Positions 1 through 6,521 of a DNA stretch of 9,577 nucleotides are shown here, piece by piece. A model generated the notes under the pieces. The model worked only from the letters and a program-made list of their open reading frames with translations. It made no database searches and had not been told where the DNA came from. Within the stretch, counting starts at the first letter, position 1, and each line of letters begins with the position of its first letter. Made by a program: the position numbers and the translations under genes. Origin of the DNA: JAQGHB01 sp036384495 (GTDB lineage Bacteria; Patescibacteriota; Saccharimonadia; Saccharimonadales; UBA4665); the NCBI GenBank assembly GCA_036384495.1, contig DASVMD010000017.1, positions 1 to 9,577 of the forward strand, given 5' to 3'.

Positions 1-2
1 GC

Positions 3-992
3 GCTAAAATCCCCGCTAACGATGACGATGGCGACGGCAAACCGCCAAAATCAGATGACGGCACCCTCGATATCACTCACGAAGAAAAATCGGACACCGA
101 CAAAAAAGACGACAGCGCGATTTTGCCGGCTCCAAACTTTGACGAGCCCGAAGAGCCGACCGCCGAAAACGATGAAAAACCCGAAGGTGATCAGCCGCAA
201 ACCACTGGTTTATCAGATGGCTCCAAGCTAATCACCAGCCCGCCAACGCTCGGCGGCACGCTCACGGCCAATACTCAGCAAAACGACATTGATCCGGTCA
301 CTGACCCGCTCAGCATGCCAACGAGTGAATCGCCACAGATTTTGAACCGTGACAGCAGCGCCAGCTCGAACAACCTCGGCCCGCTGCCATCTGAGACTCC
401 TGCTCCCGAGCCGGCTCCGCAGCCAGAACCTGCTGTGCCACCGGTCGTTTCTCCAGCGCCAAGCCCGGCGCCAGCGTTTACGCCACCGCCTGCTGCCTGG
501 ACACCGCCAACTCCTCCCACGCCGCCGGCCGACCCTCTAACATTGGCTTCCGAAGAGCCCAAAGAAGAGCCAAAGCCCGAAACCCCAGCTGATTCCGGCG
601 ATCACACCTTGGCCGAGCTCGAGCAATCCGTGCACAGTACCCACGCCGAGCCACCAAAAGAGCAAATTAACGCCGCTCGCGACGAAGTTAGCAAGGCGCT
701 GGCCAGCAGCGACGCGCCGGTGCCGCCACCATCGCCAATCGAGGCCTTGGGCGCCCAGCCACTCGGCGGCAGCTTGCATAACGATCTGTCGACTCCAGCT
801 CTGTCAGCGCCCTCGACCAGCGGCCTGCCATCGGTAGCCGTTGGCCCCGACGGTACGCTGTCAACGCAACCACCGGTTACGCCACCTCCGTTGCCGCCAA
901 CTGATGCGCCCCAGGTAGTTGACCCCACCGCACCTCCTCCGGTTCCACCTCCGTTAAATATGCCGTTTAACACACCTCCGCCCGCCGCCTAG
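3..992 (+). CDS. Proline-rich acidic disordered protein, 3' part only
   Basis: The reading frame is open from the left edge to a TAG at 990-992, giving at least 329 residues; the true start lies upstream. The first 60 or so visible residues are rich in Asp, Glu and Lys (for example NDDDGDGK). After that the chain is dominated by Pro, Ala, Ser and Thr, with many PPP and PxP runs (TPPTPPTPP, VPPPSP, APPPVPPP) and a final FNTPPPAA. No globular domain, membrane segment or cysteine is visible, so this is either an unstructured protein or the unstructured tail of a larger one. Consecutive prolines would normally need EF-P for efficient translation. It ends 27 nt before truB. In many bacteria nrnA (DHH phosphoesterase) or rbfA lies upstream of truB, so this could be a tailed version of such a protein, but nothing visible proves it. 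The coding frame is credible: GC-rich third positions and no competing frame of quality. Confidence 0.75.
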   Translation, partial: AKIPANDDDGDGKPPKSDDGTLDITHEEKSDTDKKDDSAILPAPNFDEPEEPTAENDEKPEGDQPQTTGLSDGSKLITSPPTLGGTLTANTQQNDIDPVTDPLSMPTSESPQILNRDSSASSNNLGPLPSETPAPEPAPQPEPAVPPVVSPAPSPAPAFTPPPAAWTPPTPPTPPADPLTLASEEPKEEPKPETPADSGDHTLAELEQSVHSTHAEPPKEQINAARDEVSKALASSDAPVPPPSPIEALGAQPLGGSLHNDLSTPALSAPSTSGLPSVAVGPDGTLSTQPPVTPPPLPPTDAPQVVDPTAPPPVPPPLNMPFNTPPPAA

Positions 993-1003
993 GCCGGCTA
1001 GTG

Positions 1004-1009
1004 TACACT
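1004..1009 (+). promoter_or_regulatory. Possible -10 box before truB
   Basis: TACACT lies 10 nt before the truB ATG in the short gap after the upstream stop codon. No convincing -35 hexamer is found 17 nt upstream and no Shine-Dalgarno precedes the ATG. A start of transcription 6-8 nt after the box would leave a leader of only a few bases. This is weak alone and is listed because the same geometry recurs with much better boxes at 1743 and 3938. Confidence 0.3.
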
Positions 1010-1019
1010 GTTAGTCATC

Positions 1020-1736
1020 ATGCAAGGCCTGCTATTAGTTGATAAACCTGCCGGTTGGACCAGTTTTGACGTGGTTAATTACGTGCGACGCATCGTCGCG
1101 ACCCACGAAGGCAAAAAGCCCAAAAACGTCAAAGTTGGTCACACTGGCACGCTGGATCCGTTCGCTACGGGGTTGTTGGTGCTTTTGGTGGGCAAGGAGT
1201 ATACGCGCCGAGCTGGAGAGTTGTCGAAGCTCGATAAAACTTATGAGGTCACGATGAAGCTCGGATTTGGCAGCACCACCGGTGATCCGGAGGGTGAAAT
1301 CACAGCTGTACCTGGCACAGCTCCCACCCCAGAGGCCCTCCAAGGGGCTGTAGAGCGGTTCAGGGGCCAAATTGAGCAGATTCCACCGGCGTATTCAGCA
1401 ATCAAGATAAATGGCCAGCGAGCCTACAAATTGGCCCGCGAGGGTAAAGAAGTGGTTATTGAGCCGCGGAAAGTGACGATTAACTCCTTAGAAGTCATGT
1501 CATACGATTATCCGGAAGTGAAATTGATTGCTGATGTGTCATCTGGCACATATATTCGGACGCTGGTGGAGGATATCGCGAAATCACTTGGGACAGTTGG
1601 CTACACGAAAGAGCTTCGTAGAACAGAGGTGGACAAATTTGGCATAAATGACGCTACCCCTGTTAATCAACTTGATGTGGATCAGGTAGCAAAGTTGCTC
1701 AAGCAGAGTCAGTCGATTTTTGGCACAACTCCGTAA
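1020..1736 (+). CDS. truB: tRNA pseudouridine(55) synthase TruB, short form
   Basis: TruB isomerises U55 in the T-arm of tRNAs to pseudouridine in the cytoplasm. The 238-residue product opens with the family signature LLLVDKPAGWTSFDVV. It has the catalytic motif GHTGTLDPFATGLL, with the nucleophile Asp46 and the substrate-stacking Tyr75 in DKTYEV. Further motifs are YSAIKINGQRAYKLAREG (125-142) and SSGTYIRTLVEDIA (174-187, with the conserved Arg180). E. coli TruB has about 314 residues and carries a C-terminal PUA domain. Here the chain ends about 40 residues after the catalytic core, so the PUA or TruB_C domain is absent or vestigial. The ATG at 1020 is chosen because the conserved N-terminus begins directly there; no Shine-Dalgarno is seen. 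The 3' end overlaps the -35 region of the next gene's promoter. Truncated TruB is compatible with reduced-genome bacteria. Confidence 0.96.
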   Translation: MQGLLLVDKPAGWTSFDVVNYVRRIVATHEGKKPKNVKVGHTGTLDPFATGLLVLLVGKEYTRRAGELSKLDKTYEVTMKLGFGSTTGDPEGEITAVPGTAPTPEALQGAVERFRGQIEQIPPAYSAIKINGQRAYKLAREGKEVVIEPRKVTINSLEVMSYDYPEVKLIADVSSGTYIRTLVEDIAKSLGTVGYTKELRRTEVDKFGINDATPVNQLDVDQVAKLLKQSQSIFGTTP

Positions 1737-1748
1737 ATATGATATAAT
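1720..1748 (+). promoter_or_regulatory. Strong sigma70-type promoter, extended -10, for the 1757 gene
   Basis: A -35 hexamer TTGGCA (1720-1725) is followed by a 17-bp spacer and a perfect TATAAT (1743-1748), with the extended -10 TG at 1740-1741. The -35 box lies inside the end of truB, whose stop is 1734-1736. The predicted start of transcription, 6-8 nt past the -10 box, falls at about 1755-1757, that is on the ATG of the following gene. No Shine-Dalgarno can fit, so a leaderless transcript is inferred. Confidence 0.85.
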
Positions 1749-1756
1749 TAACATGT

Positions 1757-3373
1757 ATGGAAGTGAGAAAAGATCTAGCTTATGAAGCAGAATCTCAGGT
1801 TTCGTTTGAGATTGATAACGAGGCGCTGAAAGCTTTTGAGAGTGCAATCGAAACCGAAGTTACAGCAGGCGAGAGCGTATACGAGCAGTTTTCTGAATTA
1901 GCTCAAACGACGGCCTATGCTCACAAGGCCTACAAAGCTATCAAAGAAGTTAACGGGCTTGCCAGCTACATGAAACTTGGATTTGTACAATCTGACATAC
2001 GCCTTACGTATAACGTGGCAAGCTACCGCGGATACGTTAGCCCTCATATAGAGGTGGATAGGGCAAGGCAGGGCCACGGACGAGACTTTGAACGAGCTGC
2101 CACGGAGTACGGGCTACCTTTTTATTTTGCTGCCCATGTGGTTGATGGGGCACGTACCCCATATGCTACCCTTGAAGAAGTAGAAGGTCTTACCTATCGT
2201 ACTGTGGCGGCAAAGACTTTTCTTAACGTGTATATGGGCAGGGCGGGCAATGCAGCTGATCTAGCAGAATTTAGAAAACAAATATATATTGCGACTCTTC
2301 CTGAGTGCATAAAACAGGTATACAAAGAGTTACCTTATGGATATACGCAGGGGCGAAAACAGCCCATGAGTATTGTGCAGAGAGGTGTCATGGCTTATAT
2401 TCGGCAGCATCCGGAAGATGCCGAGGAGGCTTTTCGGTATTACGAGAAAAAGGCTGCGGCCTTAATTGAAGATAATGTGATTCACCATGATATCTTCGCG
2501 ACCTCCCTGCCAGTTGATAATTTTGGGCGTGTCCAAGTTGGCTCAATAAGGCTCCAGTACGAAGAGCCTCAATTTGTTGAGCAGATTAAAAAACGGCAAC
2601 AATTGCGTGAACCAAAACGTGCAGCAGAGGCTATAGTACAGCTCGGTTTCGGAACGCTTAAGAGCAATGAAGAAACGGTGAGAACGATTGATTTACTTCA
2701 AGACATGATGCTGACAAGTCCGCCGGTAGGCAAGGCTAAGCTGATGCAGGGTGGACTTGATCTGTTTATGAATTACCTGCGTTTTGCAGAAGATTTTAGT
2801 CCGCGGGCTGCAAGCTTAACACAGCTGCTTACAAAAGTTCAGGAGACGCGCAACCTGAGTTTTACTGATATTAATAAGCTGGCAAATGCCGTTAGTGGCC
2901 GGTTGGTGCAAGTGGTTGAGAATGCCGCGGCAGATATTGCAGAACTGCCGAACGAAGATGAAGATGAGGTGCCAGTGCCAGATGTTGATTCTACGATTAG
3001 GGTGCTGGGTATACAAAGCGTGGCTGACTTTCCGGCAGCGCTCGAGCGATTAGCTACTTTTGTGCGCCAAGAACTGCCTGTAGGGGTACTATCCGAGACC
3101 ACAGAAGATATTCTGGACGGTATGAGCCATGCCATGTCACTTACGGCTTCGGTAGGAGCTGAGCGAAAACTGAACGAGAAAGTGATAACATTTGCTGATT
3201 TAGTGATGCGGTATCCGGCAGCCGACGCCGAAACAGTCCGTGATTTAGCCGAGGAAATGCAGCGAGGTGGCTCTGAGGCGTCTGTCCATCAGACCTATCG
3301 TGAATTACGGCGTCGGGGTAAAAATCACGTTCACTTCACAAAGTGGGCATCGGGTAAGGGTCTACTGAGCTAG
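1757..3373 (+). CDS. Unrecognised 538-residue cytosolic protein
   Basis: I do not recognise this family. The product is 538 residues with no signal peptide or membrane segment. It looks largely helical, with charged amphipathic stretches through the N-terminal 80 residues and again at about 270-390. A short acidic linker (NEDEDEVPVPDVD) near residue 400 divides it into a larger N-terminal and a smaller C-terminal part. The last 40 residues are basic (for example YRELRRRGKNHVHF) and could form a helix-turn-helix-like or nucleic-acid-binding end, though that is only a guess. At least eight Ile codons are AUA and several Arg codons are AGG/AGA, unlike pnp and rpsO. The ATG at 1757 is preferred because the -10 box ends 8 nt before it. 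A second ATG at 1753 is out of frame. It lies between truB and rpsO, a position often held by ribF, and shows no FAD synthetase or riboflavin kinase motifs. Confidence 0.85.
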   Translation: MEVRKDLAYEAESQVSFEIDNEALKAFESAIETEVTAGESVYEQFSELAQTTAYAHKAYKAIKEVNGLASYMKLGFVQSDIRLTYNVASYRGYVSPHIEVDRARQGHGRDFERAATEYGLPFYFAAHVVDGARTPYATLEEVEGLTYRTVAAKTFLNVYMGRAGNAADLAEFRKQIYIATLPECIKQVYKELPYGYTQGRKQPMSIVQRGVMAYIRQHPEDAEEAFRYYEKKAAALIEDNVIHHDIFATSLPVDNFGRVQVGSIRLQYEEPQFVEQIKKRQQLREPKRAAEAIVQLGFGTLKSNEETVRTIDLLQDMMLTSPPVGKAKLMQGGLDLFMNYLRFAEDFSPRAASLTQLLTKVQETRNLSFTDINKLANAVSGRLVQVVENAAADIAELPNEDEDEVPVPDVDSTIRVLGIQSVADFPAALERLATFVRQELPVGVLSETTEDILDGMSHAMSLTASVGAERKLNEKVITFADLVMRYPAADAETVRDLAEEMQRGGSEASVHQTYRELRRRGKNHVHFTKWASGKGLLS

Positions 3374-3379
3374 CCCACT
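3342..3379 (+). other. Inverted repeat spanning the end of the 538-aa gene
   Basis: AGTGGGC (3342-3348) is perfectly complementary to GCCCACT (3373-3379), with a 24-nt loop containing the TAG stop. It could close a long hairpin at the transcript end, but only a broken pyrimidine run (TCTCTTTCT) follows, so it is not a typical intrinsic terminator. A second AGTGGG at 3420-3425 could compete for CCCACT (3374-3379). Confidence 0.25.
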
Positions 3380-3450
3380 CATAGTAAGTCTCTTTCTAAG
3401 ACCGTCCTGAAAGATGTAAAGTGGGAAGCTTATGCTTGACTATTTTATCA

Positions 3451-3456
3451 TAGTAT
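3451..3456 (+). promoter_or_regulatory. Possible -10 box for the 3464 gene
   Basis: TAGTAT ends 7 nt before the ATG at 3464, in an AT-rich stretch. A TTGACT lies at 3436-3441 but is far too close (9 nt) to act as its -35 hexamer, and no other good -35 is present. No Shine-Dalgarno is seen. The spacing to the ATG matches the leaderless pattern of the neighbouring promoters. Confidence 0.35.
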
Positions 3457-3463
3457 ATGCACT

Positions 3464-3886
3464 ATGTCTGAAGTACACAGAAATCATAATATCGTTATAG
3501 CGCCTGGCTCCCTGACTCTCAAAATAGCTGAAATAGAAGAAGAAGTGTCTACTCTCTATGGTGTGCCTATGAGTGTTGGTCGTAGAGGATATGAGATACC
3601 TGAATATGTAGAAGATCCAATAGAGAGATTTGAGACTACGCAAGCCTTTGGGGTCATAAGGGATTTAGCTAATAATTTTGCAGATAGCAATAAAATACCC
3701 GTTACTACTCTTGGGCTTGATTCGCTTGCCGCGGCAACTGGTCAAGTAGATACACCCGATGAGCTACTTTTTGTAGCGCGCAGAGGTGCAATGAGCCTTG
3801 AAGAGCTTGAGCAATCCCGCATGCAGATTGTTGATGGCGTGAACGAAGCGCTAACCCGGATCAAATCATCATATAAGCTTGGGTAA
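3464..3886 (+). CDS. Unrecognised 140-residue cytosolic protein
   Basis: I do not recognise this protein. It has 140 residues, no cysteine, no signal peptide and no membrane segment. Its composition is mixed helical: a central helix-like stretch is followed by an acidic segment (DTPDELLF) and a helical C-terminus ending in LTRIKSSYKLG. Seven of its ten isoleucines are encoded by AUA and Arg is often AGA, whereas rpsO immediately downstream uses no AUA. This sets it and the upstream 538-residue gene apart from the housekeeping genes and suggests a shared, different origin. It starts 90 nt after the upstream gene and ends 65 nt before rpsO. The full open frame, plausible -10 spacing and stop position support a real gene, but no function can be given. 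Confidence 0.75.
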   Translation: MSEVHRNHNIVIAPGSLTLKIAEIEEEVSTLYGVPMSVGRRGYEIPEYVEDPIERFETTQAFGVIRDLANNFADSNKIPVTTLGLDSLAAATGQVDTPDELLFVARRGAMSLEELEQSRMQIVDGVNEALTRIKSSYKLG

Positions 3887-3914
3887 GGTGAACAAGTTTC
3901 TGCATCATAGGCCC

Positions 3915-3943
3915 TTGCAATAGGGGTGGTGATCTGGTAAAAT
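3915..3943 (+). promoter_or_regulatory. Strong sigma70-type promoter for rpsO
   Basis: TTGCAA (3915-3920), an exact 17-bp spacer and TAAAAT (3938-3943) with the extended -10 TG at 3935-3936 form a near-consensus promoter. The -10 box ends 8 nt before the rpsO ATG at 3952, the same distance as for the 1757 gene. Transcription would start at or within a few bases of the AUG, leaving no room for a Shine-Dalgarno or for a 5' leader regulated by S15. Confidence 0.85.
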
Positions 3944-3951
3944 GTTTGTAC

Positions 3952-4218
3952 ATGATTACAACTGAGAAAAAATCTGCCGCCATCAAGAGCGCGCAGGTAC
4001 ACAAGAACGATACTGGTGGTGCCAGTGCTCAAGTTGCTGTTCTAACTGAACGCATCAAAGAGATCACCGAGCACCTGCAGACCAACAAGCATGACTTCAT
4101 GGCTCGCCGTGGGCTTTTGCAAATGGTTGGTCGCCGACGTCGTTTGCTGCGTTATATCGCCAAGCGTGATAGCCAGACGTACCTGGACTTGATCCAAAAG
4201 CTCGGCATCCGCCGCTAA
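3952..4218 (+). CDS. rpsO: Small ribosomal subunit protein uS15
   Basis: S15 is a primary binder of 16S rRNA in the central domain and nucleates platform assembly of the 30S subunit. The 88-residue product has the usual length (about 89). It carries family hallmarks in order: NDTGGASAQVAVLTERI (19-35), EHLQTNKHDFMARRGLL (40-56, with rRNA-contacting His41 and Asp48), VGRRRRLLRYI (59-69) and the C-terminal LIQKLGIRR. I chose the ATG at 3952, not the in-frame TTG at 3946, because it gives the family length and sits at the right distance from the promoter. No Shine-Dalgarno precedes it. The rpsO-pnp order is widely conserved in bacteria. A 159-nt spacer separates it from pnp, and no strong independent pnp promoter is visible there, so cotranscription is likely. 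Confidence 0.97.
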   Translation: MITTEKKSAAIKSAQVHKNDTGGASAQVAVLTERIKEITEHLQTNKHDFMARRGLLQMVGRRRRLLRYIAKRDSQTYLDLIQKLGIRR

Positions 4219-4231
4219 GTGCCCAGACTAC

Positions 4232-4252
4232 ATCTCTCGAATTTCGAGAGAT
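4232..4252 (+). other. Perfect hairpin in the rpsO-pnp spacer
   Basis: ATCTCTCGA (4232-4240), loop ATT, TCGAGAGAT (4244-4252) form a perfect 9-bp stem 13 nt after the rpsO stop. No T-run follows, so it is unlikely to be an intrinsic terminator. By analogy with the E. coli rpsO-pnp spacer, where RNase III cleaves a hairpin and PNPase controls its own mRNA, it may be a processing or 3'-end stabilising element. That role is inferred. Confidence 0.6.
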
Positions 4253-4268
4253 CAGGCTTGTGCACATT

Positions 4269-4284
4269 AAATACTAGAGTATTT
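4269..4284 (+). other. Second AT-rich hairpin in the rpsO-pnp spacer
   Basis: AAATAC (4269-4274), loop TAGA, GTATTT (4279-4284) form a perfect 6-bp inverted repeat, extendable to 7 bp with a 2-nt loop. It is weak in an RNA because it is mostly A-U pairs, and only TTTCTCGTT follows. It could be a leaky terminator reducing pnp relative to rpsO, or a dyad operator. Confidence 0.35.
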
Positions 4285-4367
4285 CTCGTTAGAGCAGCAG
4301 ATATATAGCAACCCACGCTAGCACAAGGGGCGGCCGTATACCTGAACTCTGCCGAGAAGCTCGCATG

Positions 4368-4373
4368 AAAGGA
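4368..4373 (+). promoter_or_regulatory. Shine-Dalgarno of pnp
   Basis: AAAGGA precedes the pnp ATG at 4378 by 4 nt and fixes that start. The gene therefore starts conventionally, unlike the adjacent rpsO. Confidence 0.7.
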
Positions 4374-4377
4374 ACCA

Positions 4378-6510
4378 ATGGGACAAACAATCAACCCCTT
4401 AGGTAAAGAAATTATAAAAGTAGAAACTGAACTCTGCGGTCGCACGCTGAGTTTGGAAGTCGGGCGCGTTGGTTTTAGGACTTCCGCCTCTGTTATCGTG
4501 CGCTACGGCGACACGGTTGTGCTCGGAACGGCCATGGTAGGCTCAAAGCCGGTAACTATGGACTATTTCCCGCTCAGCATCGATTATGAAGAGAAGATGT
4601 ATGCCGCCGGCAAACTGAGCGGCAGTCGTTTTATTAAGCGCGAAGGGCGTCCATCTGACGATGCAATCTTAATTGGTCGCCTCATTGACCGCCCAATTCG
4701 TCCGTTGTGGCCGAAGGGTTACCGCTACGAAGCGCAGGGCGTGGCAACCGTGCTGAGTATGGACCCGGATTTCCGTCCCGACATGGTGGCAATGATCGCC
4801 ATGAGCACCGCCTTTATGCTCTCCGGTGCGCCATTTGAAGGTCCGGTGGCTGGTCTGCGCGTTGGTCTTGTCGATGGCAAGTTCAAAGCGTTCGCTTCTG
4901 CCGAAGAGCTCGAAAAGGGCGATCTTGACCTGGTTGTGGCTGGCACCAAAGAAGGCATCATGATGGTTGAAGCCGGTGCCTCGGAAGTCACCGAAGAGCA
5001 GGTTGCCGACGCCATCCAGTACGCTTTTGAGGCCATGCAGCCAGCGATTGCGCTGCAGCAGGAGCTGGTCAAGAAAATTGGCGTTACCAAGCAGGAATAC
5101 GAACTCAGCCTGCCCGATGAATCCATTCAAACCAAGGTGGATAAGTGGTTGGACGGCAAATTGGGCGAAGATCTGCGCAAGCCGTATCCGGAGCGCAACG
5201 TGCTGGTGCAGGAATTACGTGAGGAGTTTGAGGCCGCGTTTGCCGACGAATTACAAGAGGATTGGGAGCATTACAGCAATGATTATCTGGACGCGTTTCA
5301 GATGGCGGTGCATAAAGATGTGCGCAAGGGGATTGTAGACAGTCAAACCCGTCCGGATGGCCGCAAGCTGACTGAAATTCGGCCATTGTCGAGCGAAGTC
5401 GGTCTGCTGCCGCGGGCGCACGGCTCTAGTATCTTTACGCGTGGTATGACCCAGGCACTCAATATTGTCACCTTGGCACCGCTGAGCATGGCTCAACTGG
5501 TTGACACTATGGAGCGCGAAGGCGAACGCCGTTACTTGCACCACTACAACGCGCCGGGCTACACCGTTGGTGAAGTTCGTCGCCTTGGCAGCCCGGGCCG
5601 CCGCGAAATCGGACACGGCTACCTTGCAGAACGTGCTTTGAGCGCAGTGCTCCCAAGCGAAGCCGAGTTCCCGTACGTTATGCGATCCGTTACCGAGATT
5701 ATGTCGCAGAATGGCTCGACCTCGATGGCCGCAACCTGTTCCAGCTGTTTGGCGCTGCTTGACGCCGGCGTGCCGTTGAAGGCACCTGTCAGCGGTATCG
5801 CGATGGGCCTGATGATGGACAACGGCAAGCCGTATATCATGAGCGATATCGCCGACGCCGAAGATTTTGCGGGTGATATGGACTTTAAGACGGCCGGTAC
5901 TGCCAAAGGTATTACCGCGCTGCAGATGGACATGAAAGTCCACGGATTGCCAGTAGATATCCTCAAGCAGGCACTGCTGCAGGGTAAGGATGGTCGCGCT
6001 GAAATTCTGAAGCACATGCTGACCACTATCTCTGAACCAAAAGAAATGAGCCCATACGCACCGCGTGTGGAAGCAGTGCAGATTAATCCCGATAAGATCC
6101 GTGAAATCATTGGTAAGGGCGGCGAAACTATCCAGCGCATTACCGCTGAAACTGGCACCGATATCGATATTAAAGATGATGGAACTGTCATGATCGCCAG
6201 CCCAGATGGCGCCAGCATCGCTGCTGCCAAGCAGATGATCAGCGACATTGTGGCCGAGCCGGAAGTCGGCGCAATCTACCGCGACAAGCCAGTGGTGAGC
6301 GTCATGGACTTCGGCGCTTTCGTGCAAATCATGCCAGGCAAAGATGGCCTGGTTCATATTAGTGAATTGTCCGAAGACCGCGTTGAAAAAACCAGCGACG
6401 TCGTCAAAGAAGGCGACAAAGTTACCGTTAAATTAGTTGCGATTGACGACCGCGGCCGCTTGCAACTCAGCATGAAAGCCGCAGCTCGCGAACTCAACGA
6501 AAAGAAGTAA
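4378..6510 (+). CDS. pnp: Polyribonucleotide nucleotidyltransferase (PNPase)
   Basis: PNPase is a trimeric cytoplasmic enzyme that degrades RNA 3'-5' by phosphorolysis and can add tails in reverse. The 710-residue product matches the usual length (E. coli 711) and has all five parts. The first RNase PH domain is at about 10-145, with an RNA-binding loop SRFIKREGRPSDD (FFRR-type, one Arg replaced by Lys). The helical linker is at about 235-315. The second, catalytic RNase PH domain is at about 325-545. The KH domain is at about 562-622, with IIGKGG (577-582). The S1 domain is at about 628-700, with MDFGAFVQI and DGLVHISEL. The catalytic set of E. coli (D486, D492, K494) is matched by Asp496, Asp502 and Lys504 in DFAGDMDFK. 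The motif GSTSMAAT, near residue 447, is also intact. It is followed 11 nt later by a run of small genes that probably share its transcript. Confidence 0.98.
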   Translation: MGQTINPLGKEIIKVETELCGRTLSLEVGRVGFRTSASVIVRYGDTVVLGTAMVGSKPVTMDYFPLSIDYEEKMYAAGKLSGSRFIKREGRPSDDAILIGRLIDRPIRPLWPKGYRYEAQGVATVLSMDPDFRPDMVAMIAMSTAFMLSGAPFEGPVAGLRVGLVDGKFKAFASAEELEKGDLDLVVAGTKEGIMMVEAGASEVTEEQVADAIQYAFEAMQPAIALQQELVKKIGVTKQEYELSLPDESIQTKVDKWLDGKLGEDLRKPYPERNVLVQELREEFEAAFADELQEDWEHYSNDYLDAFQMAVHKDVRKGIVDSQTRPDGRKLTEIRPLSSEVGLLPRAHGSSIFTRGMTQALNIVTLAPLSMAQLVDTMEREGERRYLHHYNAPGYTVGEVRRLGSPGRREIGHGYLAERALSAVLPSEAEFPYVMRSVTEIMSQNGSTSMAATCSSCLALLDAGVPLKAPVSGIAMGLMMDNGKPYIMSDIADAEDFAGDMDFKTAGTAKGITALQMDMKVHGLPVDILKQALLQGKDGRAEILKHMLTTISEPKEMSPYAPRVEAVQINPDKIREIIGKGGETIQRITAETGTDIDIKDDGTVMIASPDGASIAAAKQMISDIVAEPEVGAIYRDKPVVSVMDFGAFVQIMPGKDGLVHISELSEDRVEKTSDVVKEGDKVTVKLVAIDDRGRLQLSMKAAARELNEKK

Positions 6511-6521
6511 TTTTACCGACA

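Noticed and set aside
275..973. Long minus-strand reading frames opposite the proline-rich gene
   Set aside because: They translate to Gly/Ala/Val-rich low complexity that mirrors the Pro/Ala-rich codons on the other strand; shadows of the real gene.
1757..3886. Mobile element carrying the two AT-rich genes
   Set aside because: No transposase, integrase, terminal inverted repeats or target duplications were found at either boundary; only compositional difference remains.
4302..4307. TATATA as a -10 box for a separate pnp promoter
   Set aside because: No acceptable -35 hexamer 16-18 nt upstream and the match is non-specific in an AT-rich stretch.
4342..4437. Direct repeat CTGAACTCTGC at 4342-4352 and 4427-4437, flanking the pnp start
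   Set aside because: Only 11 bp and two copies with no further similarity; could be chance, and no mobile element or att-like structure accompanies it.
5251..6357. 368-codon minus-strand reading frame opposite pnp
   Set aside because: pnp on the + strand is certain, and the antisense product shows no recognisable motif and odd His/Asn/Gln-rich composition.
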